From Flavobacteriaceae bacterium MAR_2009_75 (lineage in GTDB: Bacteria > Bacteroidota > Bacteroidia > Flavobacteriales > Flavobacteriaceae), in NCBI GenBank assembly GCA_002813285.1, contig PHTZ01000001.1, positions 372,001 through 436,000 on the forward strand: 64,000 nucleotides of DNA, read 5' to 3'. Every line of letters starts with the position of its first letter. Position 1 is the stretch's first letter. Below the pieces are notes generated by a model. It saw only the letters and a program-made list of their open reading frames with translations, was not told where the DNA came from and did not search any database. Shown here piece after piece: positions 27,496 to 35,773 of the stretch. Position numbers and translations under genes: made by a program.

Positions 27496-29502
27496 ATGAA
27501 CCACATTTACAAATTCTTTTTGACATGGGTGGTTTACTCTATTTATATCACCATAAGCTTTTCTTGCACTAGAATTGAAGCACAACAAATAGCATCACCA
27601 AATGGTGAAAATGAGCTGCAGATTCTACCTGATTTTTTCAATGGAGAAAATAATGGAGTCGTCTTTAAAATACGTTATAATGGACACGAGGTCTTACTTC
27701 CGTCAAAACTCCAGGTTACTACCGACCGAGATTTTTTTGATGGTGATTGGTTCGTTTTAAAGGCAGACAGTTCCCAGATTCGAAATAACTGGACTACCAG
27801 ATTCGGAGCTTTAAGCAAAGTGCCCGATAATTATAACCAACTAAAGGTCCACTTAAAAAAAGGTAAGGGCTTGATCAATTTTATTGTCAGGGCATATGAC
27901 GAGGGTATTGCCTTTGCATATGAGTTTCCTGAACAATCTGCTGCCAAAAAACTAGCACTAGAAGAAAAAATTCATTTTAACTTTTCTAAAAATCATATGA
28001 TTTGGTCAACTCCCAAACGTGAGCCTGGGGTGCTTACGGCTCAAGGAGAATACAAAAAAATACCATTAACTAATATAGAATCGGGTATTGAGCGTCCGCT
28101 ACTCATTGAAATTAACGATAGTACAAAAATAGCTTTGGCAGAAGCCAAATTGATTGATTATGCCCGACTTAGTTTTGCGAAGGGCATAACATCAAAATAC
28201 AGTATTACAGCTTCTTTAGATGAAAGAATAGTTGAGGAAAAGCAGGATACCATCACCGGGGCGATAATTGCACAAACTAATGGTGTCAAATTCAAAGTAC
28301 ATAAAAGCTTACCTTTTCAATCGCCTTGGCGTGTAGTAATGATGGGCAAGAATGAAGGTGAGCTATTGGAACAGAACTATATCATAAAGAATCTGAACGA
28401 CCCAAGTAAAATTGAGGATGATTCTTGGGTGGTACCCGGCAAAGCTTTAAGAGAAGTAACCTTAACAACCGAAGGAGGTTTAGCGGCCATAGATTTTGTT
28501 GCCAAACACAATATGCAATATGTTCTTTTCGATGCCGGATGGTATGGCAACGAAATGAAAAATGAATCTGATGCCACAACAATTACACTAGACCCTAAAC
28601 GTTCAAAGGGACCTTTTGATATTGAGACCATTACCGGGTATGCCAAAGAAAAAGGAGTGGGCGTTATTTTATACGTAAATAGAAGGGCTCTTGAAAAGCA
28701 ATTGGAGGACCTACTGCCCTTATATAAAAAATGGGGTGTGGCAGGTATTAAATATGGATTTGTAAGAGTTGGAAATCAAGAGGCTACGGCATGGTTGCAC
28801 ACTGCCATTAAAAAAGCCGCCGATTACGGATTTGTCGTTGATGTACATGACGAATATAGACCAACTGGCTTTTCAAGAACTTATCCCAATTTATTGACCC
28901 AAGAAGGTATTGCAGGTGATGAGGAAAGCCCGACCAACGAGCATACCCTTATTAGTATGTTCACCCGCATGTTGGCCGGTGCGGCAGATAATACGGTATG
29001 TTACTACAACGAAAGAGTAGATAAAATGGGGTCACACGCTTCTCAACTTGCAAAAACAGTTTGTTTGTTCAGCCCACTTCAAATGCTGTATTGGTATGAT
29101 AAACCACCTACCGGACCTATAAAAAATGATGGCCTTTGGGGAGATACCAAACATATTGGTAACGAGCCCGAGTTAGAGTTCTTTGATGCGGTACCCACTA
29201 CTTGGGATGAAACCCGCATATTACATGCCAAAATAGGTGAGGTTGGGGTAATTGCACGGAGAAAAGGCAAGGAGTGGTTCATTGGAGGGATTAATGGAAA
29301 GATTGAAAAACAGCTCGATCTAAATTTTGATTTTCTTCAAGAGGATGTCGTCTACAATGCCAAATTATATACAGACGATGAAACTATAAATACCCGAACC
29401 AAGGTCAAAATCAAAGAGTTAGAATTGAATCAATTAGATGAAATAGAGCTGAAAATCAAAGCTAACAATGGGTTTACTATGCATTTAATTCCTAAAAAAT
29501 AA
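27496..29502 (+). CDS. GH97 family glycoside hydrolase
   Basis: About 668 residues from the ATG at 27496, chosen because a signal peptide begins there; ATGs at 27457 and 27475 are alternatives. The three GH97 parts are recognisable: an N-terminal beta-sandwich ('SPNGENELQILPDF'), a TIM barrel with 'VLFDAGWYGNE', and a C-terminal sheet. In the catalytic region the family block 'PTGFSRTYPNLLTQEG' is followed by 'GDEESPTNEHT'. The strand that carries the Asp nucleophile in retaining members reads KYGF here, and 'GNQE' plus 'HDE' supply acidic residues. That pattern is closer to inverting alpha-glucosidases such as SusB. It heads the large PUL operon. Substrate (alpha-glucoside or alpha-galactoside) is undetermined. 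Confidence 0.88.
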   Translation: MNHIYKFFLTWVVYSIYITISFSCTRIEAQQIASPNGENELQILPDFFNGENNGVVFKIRYNGHEVLLPSKLQVTTDRDFFDGDWFVLKADSSQIRNNWTTRFGALSKVPDNYNQLKVHLKKGKGLINFIVRAYDEGIAFAYEFPEQSAAKKLALEEKIHFNFSKNHMIWSTPKREPGVLTAQGEYKKIPLTNIESGIERPLLIEINDSTKIALAEAKLIDYARLSFAKGITSKYSITASLDERIVEEKQDTITGAIIAQTNGVKFKVHKSLPFQSPWRVVMMGKNEGELLEQNYIIKNLNDPSKIEDDSWVVPGKALREVTLTTEGGLAAIDFVAKHNMQYVLFDAGWYGNEMKNESDATTITLDPKRSKGPFDIETITGYAKEKGVGVILYVNRRALEKQLEDLLPLYKKWGVAGIKYGFVRVGNQEATAWLHTAIKKAADYGFVVDVHDEYRPTGFSRTYPNLLTQEGIAGDEESPTNEHTLISMFTRMLAGAADNTVCYYNERVDKMGSHASQLAKTVCLFSPLQMLYWYDKPPTGPIKNDGLWGDTKHIGNEPELEFFDAVPTTWDETRILHAKIGEVGVIARRKGKEWFIGGINGKIEKQLDLNFDFLQEDVVYNAKLYTDDETINTRTKVKIKELELNQLDEIELKIKANNGFTMHLIPKK

Positions 29503-29596
29503 GTTGCAATCCAATAAACGAAATATCAATTGCCTATCTGTAATATCGGGTATATATATATACCCGAAAATCATAAAATGCAATAAATTTAAAATA

Positions 29597-30472
29597 ATGC
29601 CAAAAGGGTATTTACCCCTGTTTCTGGCCTTGGTATTTGTGACAGCGAATGGGCAGAACGACTGGTCAAGCTCGGTACCCGGCAAAGAACCCAAGGTGTT
29701 AACATATAAAGTAGTTGACCATGACACTTTAAAGCTACAGGTTTATTTTCCGGATGAGCTTAGAAAAAGGAAAAATTACCCTACCATGGTCTTTTTCTTT
29801 GGCGGCGGTTGGAACGGAGGTGACGTAGATCAATTTAGAGAGCAGGCCGGTTATTTCACTTCCAGAGGTATGGTAACTGTTTTAGTAGATTATAGGGTGA
29901 AAAGTAGGCAGGGCACCACCCCTTATGAAGCTGTGAAAGATGCCAAGTCTTCCATCCGATTTTTAAAAATAAAAGCCAACGAACTTCATATTGATACAAA
30001 GAAACTTGTAGTATCAGGGGGTTCTGCCGGAGGACATTTAGCTGCCGCTGTGGCTCTTTTGCCCGGCATTAATGAAAGCACCGACGATTTAGCGATTAGT
30101 ACAAAAGTTGCCGCCATGGTGCTATATAATCCGGTAGTAGATAATGGTCCCGGGCCAGGAGGTTTCCAAAATGAGAGAATGGGGGATCAATGGAGAAACA
30201 TCTCGCCCATTCACCATATAGCCCGTGGTGCACCCCCTACTCTATTTCTTTTAGGCGACAAAGACCATCTTATTCCTGTTTCAGTGGCCAATGAATTTAA
30301 AAAAAAGATGGAAAACGTAAACAGCAGATGTGATGTAATTATTTATAAAAATGAGGGACATGGTTTTTTTAATAGAAAAAAGAACAATGATGAATATTAT
30401 ATAAAAACCACTCGCGCAGCGGACAAGTTTTTGATTTCCCTTGGTTATTTAACAGGTAAACCGACTATTTAG
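29597..30472 (+). CDS. Secreted alpha/beta hydrolase, probable carbohydrate esterase
   Basis: 291 residues from the ATG at 29597, where a signal peptide starts and ends before 'NGQNDW'; an upstream in-frame extension has no signal and was dropped. The fold is an alpha/beta hydrolase of the BD-FAE/acetyl-xylan-esterase-like kind: the oxyanion segment 'FFFGGGWNGG', the nucleophile elbow 'VSGGSAGGHLAA', the acid region 'LLGDKDHLIPV' and the catalytic His in 'NEGHGFF'. In a glycan locus such enzymes remove acetyl or other ester groups. It lies in the same operon as GH97 (95 bp gap) and the DUF4861 gene. Confidence 0.8.
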   Translation: MPKGYLPLFLALVFVTANGQNDWSSSVPGKEPKVLTYKVVDHDTLKLQVYFPDELRKRKNYPTMVFFFGGGWNGGDVDQFREQAGYFTSRGMVTVLVDYRVKSRQGTTPYEAVKDAKSSIRFLKIKANELHIDTKKLVVSGGSAGGHLAAAVALLPGINESTDDLAISTKVAAMVLYNPVVDNGPGPGGFQNERMGDQWRNISPIHHIARGAPPTLFLLGDKDHLIPVSVANEFKKKMENVNSRCDVIIYKNEGHGFFNRKKNNDEYYIKTTRAADKFLISLGYLTGKPTI

Positions 30473-30521
30473 AACAATACTCGAAAACCGACAATATCAC
30501 TATTTGAAAACACAACCTTTT

Positions 30522-31718
30522 ATGAAAAAAACACCCAACTTATGGTTGACTAAAATTTTTGCAGCATCTCTTTTAATGGTGGCATGTTCTAATACTAAAG
30601 AACCACAAAAAATGTCGATTGAGGTTAAGAACTATCTTAATTATGCTCGAAATGAAGTGGTTTCTGTTCCTTTCGAAGACTTAAAGACCTTCCTTTCAGG
30701 CAAGAACGAAGCACATCTCAGGGTTCTGGATTCTCATGGTGATAACCAACTTGTACAATTACAAGATTTAGACGACGATAAAGTATTCGACGAACTGCTA
30801 TTTCTGGCTCGTGTGGATGCAAATTCTGAAAGTCATTATAAAATTGTTCTAGATAGTACCATTTCGATTCCTGAGACCGATGCGAAGGCCTATTCTCGTT
30901 TTGTTCCTGAACGCACCGATGATTATACGTGGGAAAATGACAAAGTAGCCTTTAGAACCTACGGCCCTACCGGACAAAAAGAAGCCTTGGAAGGGGTACC
31001 GGGAAGTACCTTATCAAGCGGCATAGACCTTTGGCTTAAGCGCACTGAAAAAACAATTATAGATAAATGGTATTCTGAACATTTAAAGGAACCTGGCTAT
31101 TACCATATAGACCATGGCGAAGGTTACGACCCTTATCATGTGGGAGCCAGTAGAGGCACCGGTGGCTTGGGTGTGTGGCATAATGATAGCCTTCATGTTT
31201 CCAAGAATTTTGTAAACCATAAAACCTTGGAAAACGGCCCTTTAAGAACCGTTTTCGAACTTTCTTACGAACCATGGAGCCCATTTGGGGTACAAGAAAT
31301 CAAAAGGATCACCCTTGATAAAAAAAGTAACTTTTCAAAGTTTGAAGTATTCTTGAAAGCCTCCGACGACCTTCCCAATTATGCCATCGGCATTACTTTA
31401 CACAACAATCAGGGTACAACGAAATTAAACCCAGAAATGGGATGGTACTCTCATTGGGAAACTATAGATAAATCTCAAGTTGGTGAAGGTGTTGTGATAG
31501 AGCCATCAGCCGTAGATACCGCTTTTGCGCGCCAAAGTGATGTAAAAGATCAAAGCAATTTATTAGTGCTAGCAAAGCCGACCGAAGTACTTACTTACTA
31601 TGCCGGTTTTGCTTGGAACAAAAGTGGTCAAATAACCGATAAGGAAGATTGGGAAAAGCTTTTGAACCAACAATCACAAAAAATTAAATCGCCCCTTAAA
31701 GTCGATTTAAAAAACTGA
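30522..31718 (+). CDS. DUF4861 lipoprotein
   Basis: 398 residues from the ATG at 30522; a TTG six codons upstream is the alternative. A lipoprotein signal ends at 'LLMVAC' near residue 23. The rest is a beta-rich protein of the DUF4861 type, with 'RFVPERTDDYTWENDKVAFRTYG' and 'HIDHGEGYDPYHVGASRGTGGLG' as the most conserved-looking blocks. Histidines and aromatic residues cluster there. DUF4861 proteins occur in PULs beside GH88/GH105 enzymes and lyases. No activity can be read from the sequence. An enzyme or glycan-binding role on the same uronate-containing substrate is inferred from the neighbours. Confidence 0.75.
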   Translation: MKKTPNLWLTKIFAASLLMVACSNTKEPQKMSIEVKNYLNYARNEVVSVPFEDLKTFLSGKNEAHLRVLDSHGDNQLVQLQDLDDDKVFDELLFLARVDANSESHYKIVLDSTISIPETDAKAYSRFVPERTDDYTWENDKVAFRTYGPTGQKEALEGVPGSTLSSGIDLWLKRTEKTIIDKWYSEHLKEPGYYHIDHGEGYDPYHVGASRGTGGLGVWHNDSLHVSKNFVNHKTLENGPLRTVFELSYEPWSPFGVQEIKRITLDKKSNFSKFEVFLKASDDLPNYAIGITLHNNQGTTKLNPEMGWYSHWETIDKSQVGEGVVIEPSAVDTAFARQSDVKDQSNLLVLAKPTEVLTYYAGFAWNKSGQITDKEDWEKLLNQQSQKIKSPLKVDLKN

Positions 31719-31758
31719 ATAAAAAATTTTATAGGATTACCAAACTATGCACTTAACT

Positions 31759-33003
31759 ATGAAATATCCTTCTTTTGTAATTATTCTAATATTAAGCTTT
31801 GTTACCCTACTATCTTGTGGTGTTTCAAACACGACAAGAAAAGATAACACCCCATTATTAGATGTTGATGAGCAATTAAAATACTGCTCGGATCAAACTC
31901 TCAAGACTCTTGAAATAATTCCTGATGATTCGAGCAGTCTACCTAGAAATATTGCACCGGGCTCAAAAGAATGGCGCTTCATCAATTATAAAGATTGGAC
32001 CAGTGGCTTCTGGCCCGGCACCTTGTGGTATCTCTATGAGAACGACCCTAATGACAAGTGGAGGGTGGAAGCCGATAAATTTAGTAGATATCTTACTCCC
32101 CTATCCGTGAGCAAGGCCAACGACCATGATTTGGGGTTTCAGGTCTTCAATAGTTTTGGCAATGGCTATAGGCTTACCGGCAATCCAGAATACAAAGATA
32201 TCATCTTAAAGACTGCCGATACATTGGCTACTTTATTTAATCCGAAGGTAGGCACAATCTTATCGTGGCCTAGGGATGTACCCAACATGGAGTGGCCCCA
32301 GCACAATACTATCATGGACAATATGATCAATCTAGAAATGTTATTCTGGGCCTCTAAAAACGGAGGAAATAAATCATTATATGATTTAGCCGTTAGCCAC
32401 GCCGATGTAACCATGGCGCATCATTTTAGACCAGACTATACTTCTTACCATGTAGTGGTCTATGATAAAGATACCGGTAAACCCATTAAAAAAGTGACCC
32501 ATCAAGGGTATGCAGATGAATCGATGTGGGCTCGGGGCCAAGGTTGGGCCATTTATGGGTATACTATGGTTTACAGAGAAACAGGCGATAAAAAATACCT
32601 TGATTTCGCTCAAAAAGTGACAGATGTATATTTAGAACGTTTGCCTAAAAAATATATACCCTATTGGGACTTTGACGCTCCGAATATTCCAGAAGAACCT
32701 TATGATGCGTCGGCAGCAGCACTTGTTTCTTCCGCTCTATTAGAACTGTCAACATATGTGGAAAATCCGAAAAAACAAAAATACTATACTGCCATGGCAG
32801 AAAATATGCTGACCGAGCTTAGCATGAATTTTCAAAGTGGCGATAAAAACACCGCGTTTCTTTTACACTCTACAGGTCACAAACCTTCCGGTAGTGAAAT
32901 TGATTATTCCATCAACTATGCAGACTATTATTATATCGAGGGGCTTCTACGTTTAAAAAAGTTAAAAGATGGTAAGCCATTATTGGCTTCCCTCAACAAT
33001 TAA
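31759..33003 (+). CDS. GH88 unsaturated glucuronyl hydrolase, lipoprotein
   Basis: 414 residues from the second ATG (31759), where the lipoprotein signal with lipobox 'TLLSC' begins; an ATG four codons upstream also fits. The (alpha/alpha)6 barrel shows the two catalytic aspartates known from Bacillus UGL: D124 in 'HDLGFQ' and D187 in 'MDNMINLEMLFWAS'. Other family blocks are 'DWTSGFWPGTLWYLYE' and 'ADESMWARGQGWAIYGY'. It hydrates the terminal 4,5-unsaturated uronic acid made by a polysaccharide lyase, releasing a 5-keto-4-deoxyuronate. KduI, at the end of the same operon, would take over that product. The linkage preference is not visible. Confidence 0.9.
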   Translation: MKYPSFVIILILSFVTLLSCGVSNTTRKDNTPLLDVDEQLKYCSDQTLKTLEIIPDDSSSLPRNIAPGSKEWRFINYKDWTSGFWPGTLWYLYENDPNDKWRVEADKFSRYLTPLSVSKANDHDLGFQVFNSFGNGYRLTGNPEYKDIILKTADTLATLFNPKVGTILSWPRDVPNMEWPQHNTIMDNMINLEMLFWASKNGGNKSLYDLAVSHADVTMAHHFRPDYTSYHVVVYDKDTGKPIKKVTHQGYADESMWARGQGWAIYGYTMVYRETGDKKYLDFAQKVTDVYLERLPKKYIPYWDFDAPNIPEEPYDASAAALVSSALLELSTYVENPKKQKYYTAMAENMLTELSMNFQSGDKNTAFLLHSTGHKPSGSEIDYSINYADYYYIEGLLRLKKLKDGKPLLASLNN

Positions 33004-33013
33004 TGTCTTCAAA

Positions 33014-34384
33014 ATGAAACTCAATAAAATGAAAAAATTTTTTGAAAAAATTTTACTGCTCATCCTACTCCATGGTCTTGCAACTTGTTATTCACAAGAA
33101 AAAAGCACCAAGCATACCCCCACAGACGACGAACGAATGGAATGGTGGCGTGATGCTAAATTCGGAATGTTTATACACTGGGGAGCATATTCCATTATTG
33201 GAGGAGAACGAGGAACTGAAATAGCAGGTGGCGGTGCAGAATGGGCTATGGATAAACTGGATTATACCATTGAGGATTATGAAAAATTCCCCAAAATGTT
33301 CAATCCCCAGTTATTTGATGCCGATGCTTGGGTAAAAATGGCCAAGGATGCGGGCATGAAATATATAGTGCTCACTTCAAAACACCATGACGGATTTGGA
33401 TTATGGGACTCTCAAGTATCTGATTATGATATTATGGATACATCCCCATATAAAAAAGACATTATTAAGGCCTTAGCAGAGGCATCAAGAAAACAAGGCA
33501 TGAAATTCGGGGTATATTATTCTATTGTAGACTGGCACCATCCGCAGGCTCAAGGTAATTTATTCCCAAATTATAATGCAGGTCAGAAAGACCAAAGTGT
33601 TGTAAACCCTGAATTTCCTCAATACTATAAAAATTACCTAAAGCCACAAGTTAAAGAGTTGTTGACCAACTACGGAGACATCGACGTGGTCTGGTTCGAT
33701 GGGGATTGGATTGCCGATTACACCACCGAAATGGGTAAAGATATGTACAGTTTTATTCGTGATTTGCAACCTAACACGATTATCAACAACCGGGTTGATA
33801 AAGGTCGTAAGGGTATGGAAGGTATGGATATGGAAGGAAATTTCGCAGGTGATTTCGGTACTCCCGAACAAGAAATACCAGCTACAGGTATTGATGAAGA
33901 CTGGGAATCATGCATGACCATGAACCGTACTTGGGGCTACAAACCTGACGATACCAAATGGAAAAGCAGTGAAGATCTAATTCAAAAATTAGTTGATATC
34001 GTATCTAAAGGAGGAAATTTCTTGTTGAATATTGGCCCTGATGGTTACGGCAGGTTCCCGTCCCAAAGTATTAGAAGATTAAAAGCTTTAGGAGAATGGA
34101 CCGATAATAACGGAGAGGCAATTTATGGTGCAAAAGCTAGCCCCTACGACATGCCAGAATGGGGACGCTATACCAAGAAAGACGGGGTAATATACGCTCA
34201 CGTTTTTGATTGGCCCAAAGAGGGGAAAATTACTCTGAACAAAGACCTGAAGTTTAAAAACGCCAAGCTTCTGGTTAATGGCACATCATTAAAATTTGAA
34301 AAATCATCCGAAGGAACCATTTTAAATTTACCTGAAAATCCGGTAGACCAGGCTGTAAGTGTCATCAAACTAGAGCTTAATTAA
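33014..34384 (+). CDS. GH29 alpha-L-fucosidase
   Basis: 456 residues from the ATG at 33014; 33029 is an equally plausible start. A signal peptide ends near residue 27. The GH29 features are 'WWRDAKFGMFIHWGAYS', 'TSKHHDGFGLWDS', and the nucleophile D229 in 'VVWFDGDW'. A small C-terminal beta-sandwich follows from about residue 370. It removes terminal alpha-L-fucose by a retaining mechanism. This is the clearest sign that the target glycan carries fucose. It overlaps nothing: the GH88 stop is 11 bp upstream and the beta-helix gene starts 4 bp downstream. Linkage is unknown. Confidence 0.92.
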   Translation: MKLNKMKKFFEKILLLILLHGLATCYSQEKSTKHTPTDDERMEWWRDAKFGMFIHWGAYSIIGGERGTEIAGGGAEWAMDKLDYTIEDYEKFPKMFNPQLFDADAWVKMAKDAGMKYIVLTSKHHDGFGLWDSQVSDYDIMDTSPYKKDIIKALAEASRKQGMKFGVYYSIVDWHHPQAQGNLFPNYNAGQKDQSVVNPEFPQYYKNYLKPQVKELLTNYGDIDVVWFDGDWIADYTTEMGKDMYSFIRDLQPNTIINNRVDKGRKGMEGMDMEGNFAGDFGTPEQEIPATGIDEDWESCMTMNRTWGYKPDDTKWKSSEDLIQKLVDIVSKGGNFLLNIGPDGYGRFPSQSIRRLKALGEWTDNNGEAIYGAKASPYDMPEWGRYTKKDGVIYAHVFDWPKEGKITLNKDLKFKNAKLLVNGTSLKFEKSSEGTILNLPENPVDQAVSVIKLELN

Positions 34385-34387
34385 ATA

Positions 34388-35773
34388 ATGAAACATTTAA
34401 AGCTTTATATCATTTTATCGATCCTATTTCTAAGTACCTTGTCATTTATAGTTTGTACAGAGAAAGAAGAAGTTTTGTTGGTAGACACCCTCACTGAATT
34501 TAAAAGTTACCTCTCAAAAGACAACGTATCGGTCAAACTGGCTCCGGGCAATTATCAAATAGATCAAGCGGATAACATTCGCTTTATCCGCTTCACGGGC
34601 AACAACACCTATTTTGATCTTACTGGGGTGCGCTTTAATGTAGATTCACGGCTTTTTAGCCGAACCGATTTGACCAAAAGTGATGACGGCAACAGTATGT
34701 ACTGCGCCATTGAGGTCTCTGGAAAAAATGTAACCCTCCAAGGACTCTATATTGAGACTTATGGCAATCGAACGGGCATACAGAGCAAAAACAAAATCTT
34801 TAATGTGGTAGGTGAAGACGTTACCCTAAAGGACATTGAAATACGCACGTCCGGTTCCTCCCCATGGGGCTACGGCAGTTTATATGGTATTGGAGGCAAT
34901 AGCGAGGTTCGTAAAATGAATGGTATTCGAGTTGGCTACCCTGCCAAAAACGTGAAATTAATCGGGTGCAAGGTGCATATGAGGGCCATGGGGCACGCCA
35001 TTTTTTTACAGGGCGCCAAAAATACCCTTATCGAAGATTGCCATGTTGATGGGCTTCTTAAAACTACCGATGCCATTCTAAAAGAGACTTCGGGCTATGC
35101 CTATGATAATGAATTTTATGCCCCAAAGCCAAAGCATAATCATAAAAAAGGATATGTAGAAGGTACTATAATTGGGGTAAACGGTAAAATTCTACCTGGG
35201 GAAATCATATCGCTTAGTGAAGACGGCATTCGTATGTACCCAGAATATAACGGACACAAAACCGAAAACACCACTATAAAAAACTGTACGGTTACCCAAA
35301 TGCGCCGCGGTATCTGTACCGGTCTCAGCACTTCAGGAGATACGATTATAGACTGTGTAGTGAAGGATTGCGTGGCTACAGGCTATAATGTAGGCAACGC
35401 GGACACCCTTATCAACTGCAGTGCAGATGCCAAATATGCCGAAGCCTTTTGTATACCCTATACCAACGCCAAAGGGGCTTCGGTAGAAATGAATATTTTG
35501 GACAGTCGCGGAGGGCTAGCAAACAATCTTCTGGCAAAAATAAATGGTTCGGGGCATAAAGTGGTCATTAAAACAACCGACCCCAACTTTATTCCCCACG
35601 AAATGGCCATAAAACTATCCGTGTGGGAAGGTTATGGCAATTTCAATAACAAAGCAATTATGCACGCCACGGATATTAAATTGGAAAACGAGACGGAGAC
35701 AAAGGTATTGTTGTATGGCGGTACTAAAAATCCTGACATTCAAAGCAAGGGAGATGTCCTTAATAAAATATAA
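34388..35773 (+). CDS. Right-handed beta-helix lipoprotein, possible polysaccharide lyase
   Basis: 461 residues. A signal peptide with possible lipobox 'FIVC' ends near residue 23. The body has short alternating turns typical of a right-handed parallel beta-helix: 'NTYFDLTGVRF', 'NVTLQGLYIETYG', 'DVTLKDIEIRTSG', 'NVKLIGCKVHMRAMGHAIFLQGAKNTLIEDCHVDG' and 'NTTIKNCTVTQMRRG'. This fold occurs in pectate lyases, PL6, GH28 and sulfated-glycan enzymes. I do not recognise the family. Clustered His, Arg and Lys near 'MRAMGHAIFL' and 'HNHKKGYVEG' are candidate active-site residues. It overlaps the next gene, a heparinase II/III-type lyase, by 20 bp. Confidence 0.7.
   Translation: MKHLKLYIILSILFLSTLSFIVCTEKEEVLLVDTLTEFKSYLSKDNVSVKLAPGNYQIDQADNIRFIRFTGNNTYFDLTGVRFNVDSRLFSRTDLTKSDDGNSMYCAIEVSGKNVTLQGLYIETYGNRTGIQSKNKIFNVVGEDVTLKDIEIRTSGSSPWGYGSLYGIGGNSEVRKMNGIRVGYPAKNVKLIGCKVHMRAMGHAIFLQGAKNTLIEDCHVDGLLKTTDAILKETSGYAYDNEFYAPKPKHNHKKGYVEGTIIGVNGKILPGEIISLSEDGIRMYPEYNGHKTENTTIKNCTVTQMRRGICTGLSTSGDTIIDCVVKDCVATGYNVGNADTLINCSADAKYAEAFCIPYTNAKGASVEMNILDSRGGLANNLLAKINGSGHKVVIKTTDPNFIPHEMAIKLSVWEGYGNFNNKAIMHATDIKLENETETKVLLYGGTKNPDIQSKGDVLNKI

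Noticed and set aside
35634-35753. Upstream in-frame extension of the heparinase II/III-type lyase gene
   Set aside because: It would add 40 basic residues ahead of a normal signal peptide and lies wholly inside the beta-helix gene. The ATG at 35754 is the better start.
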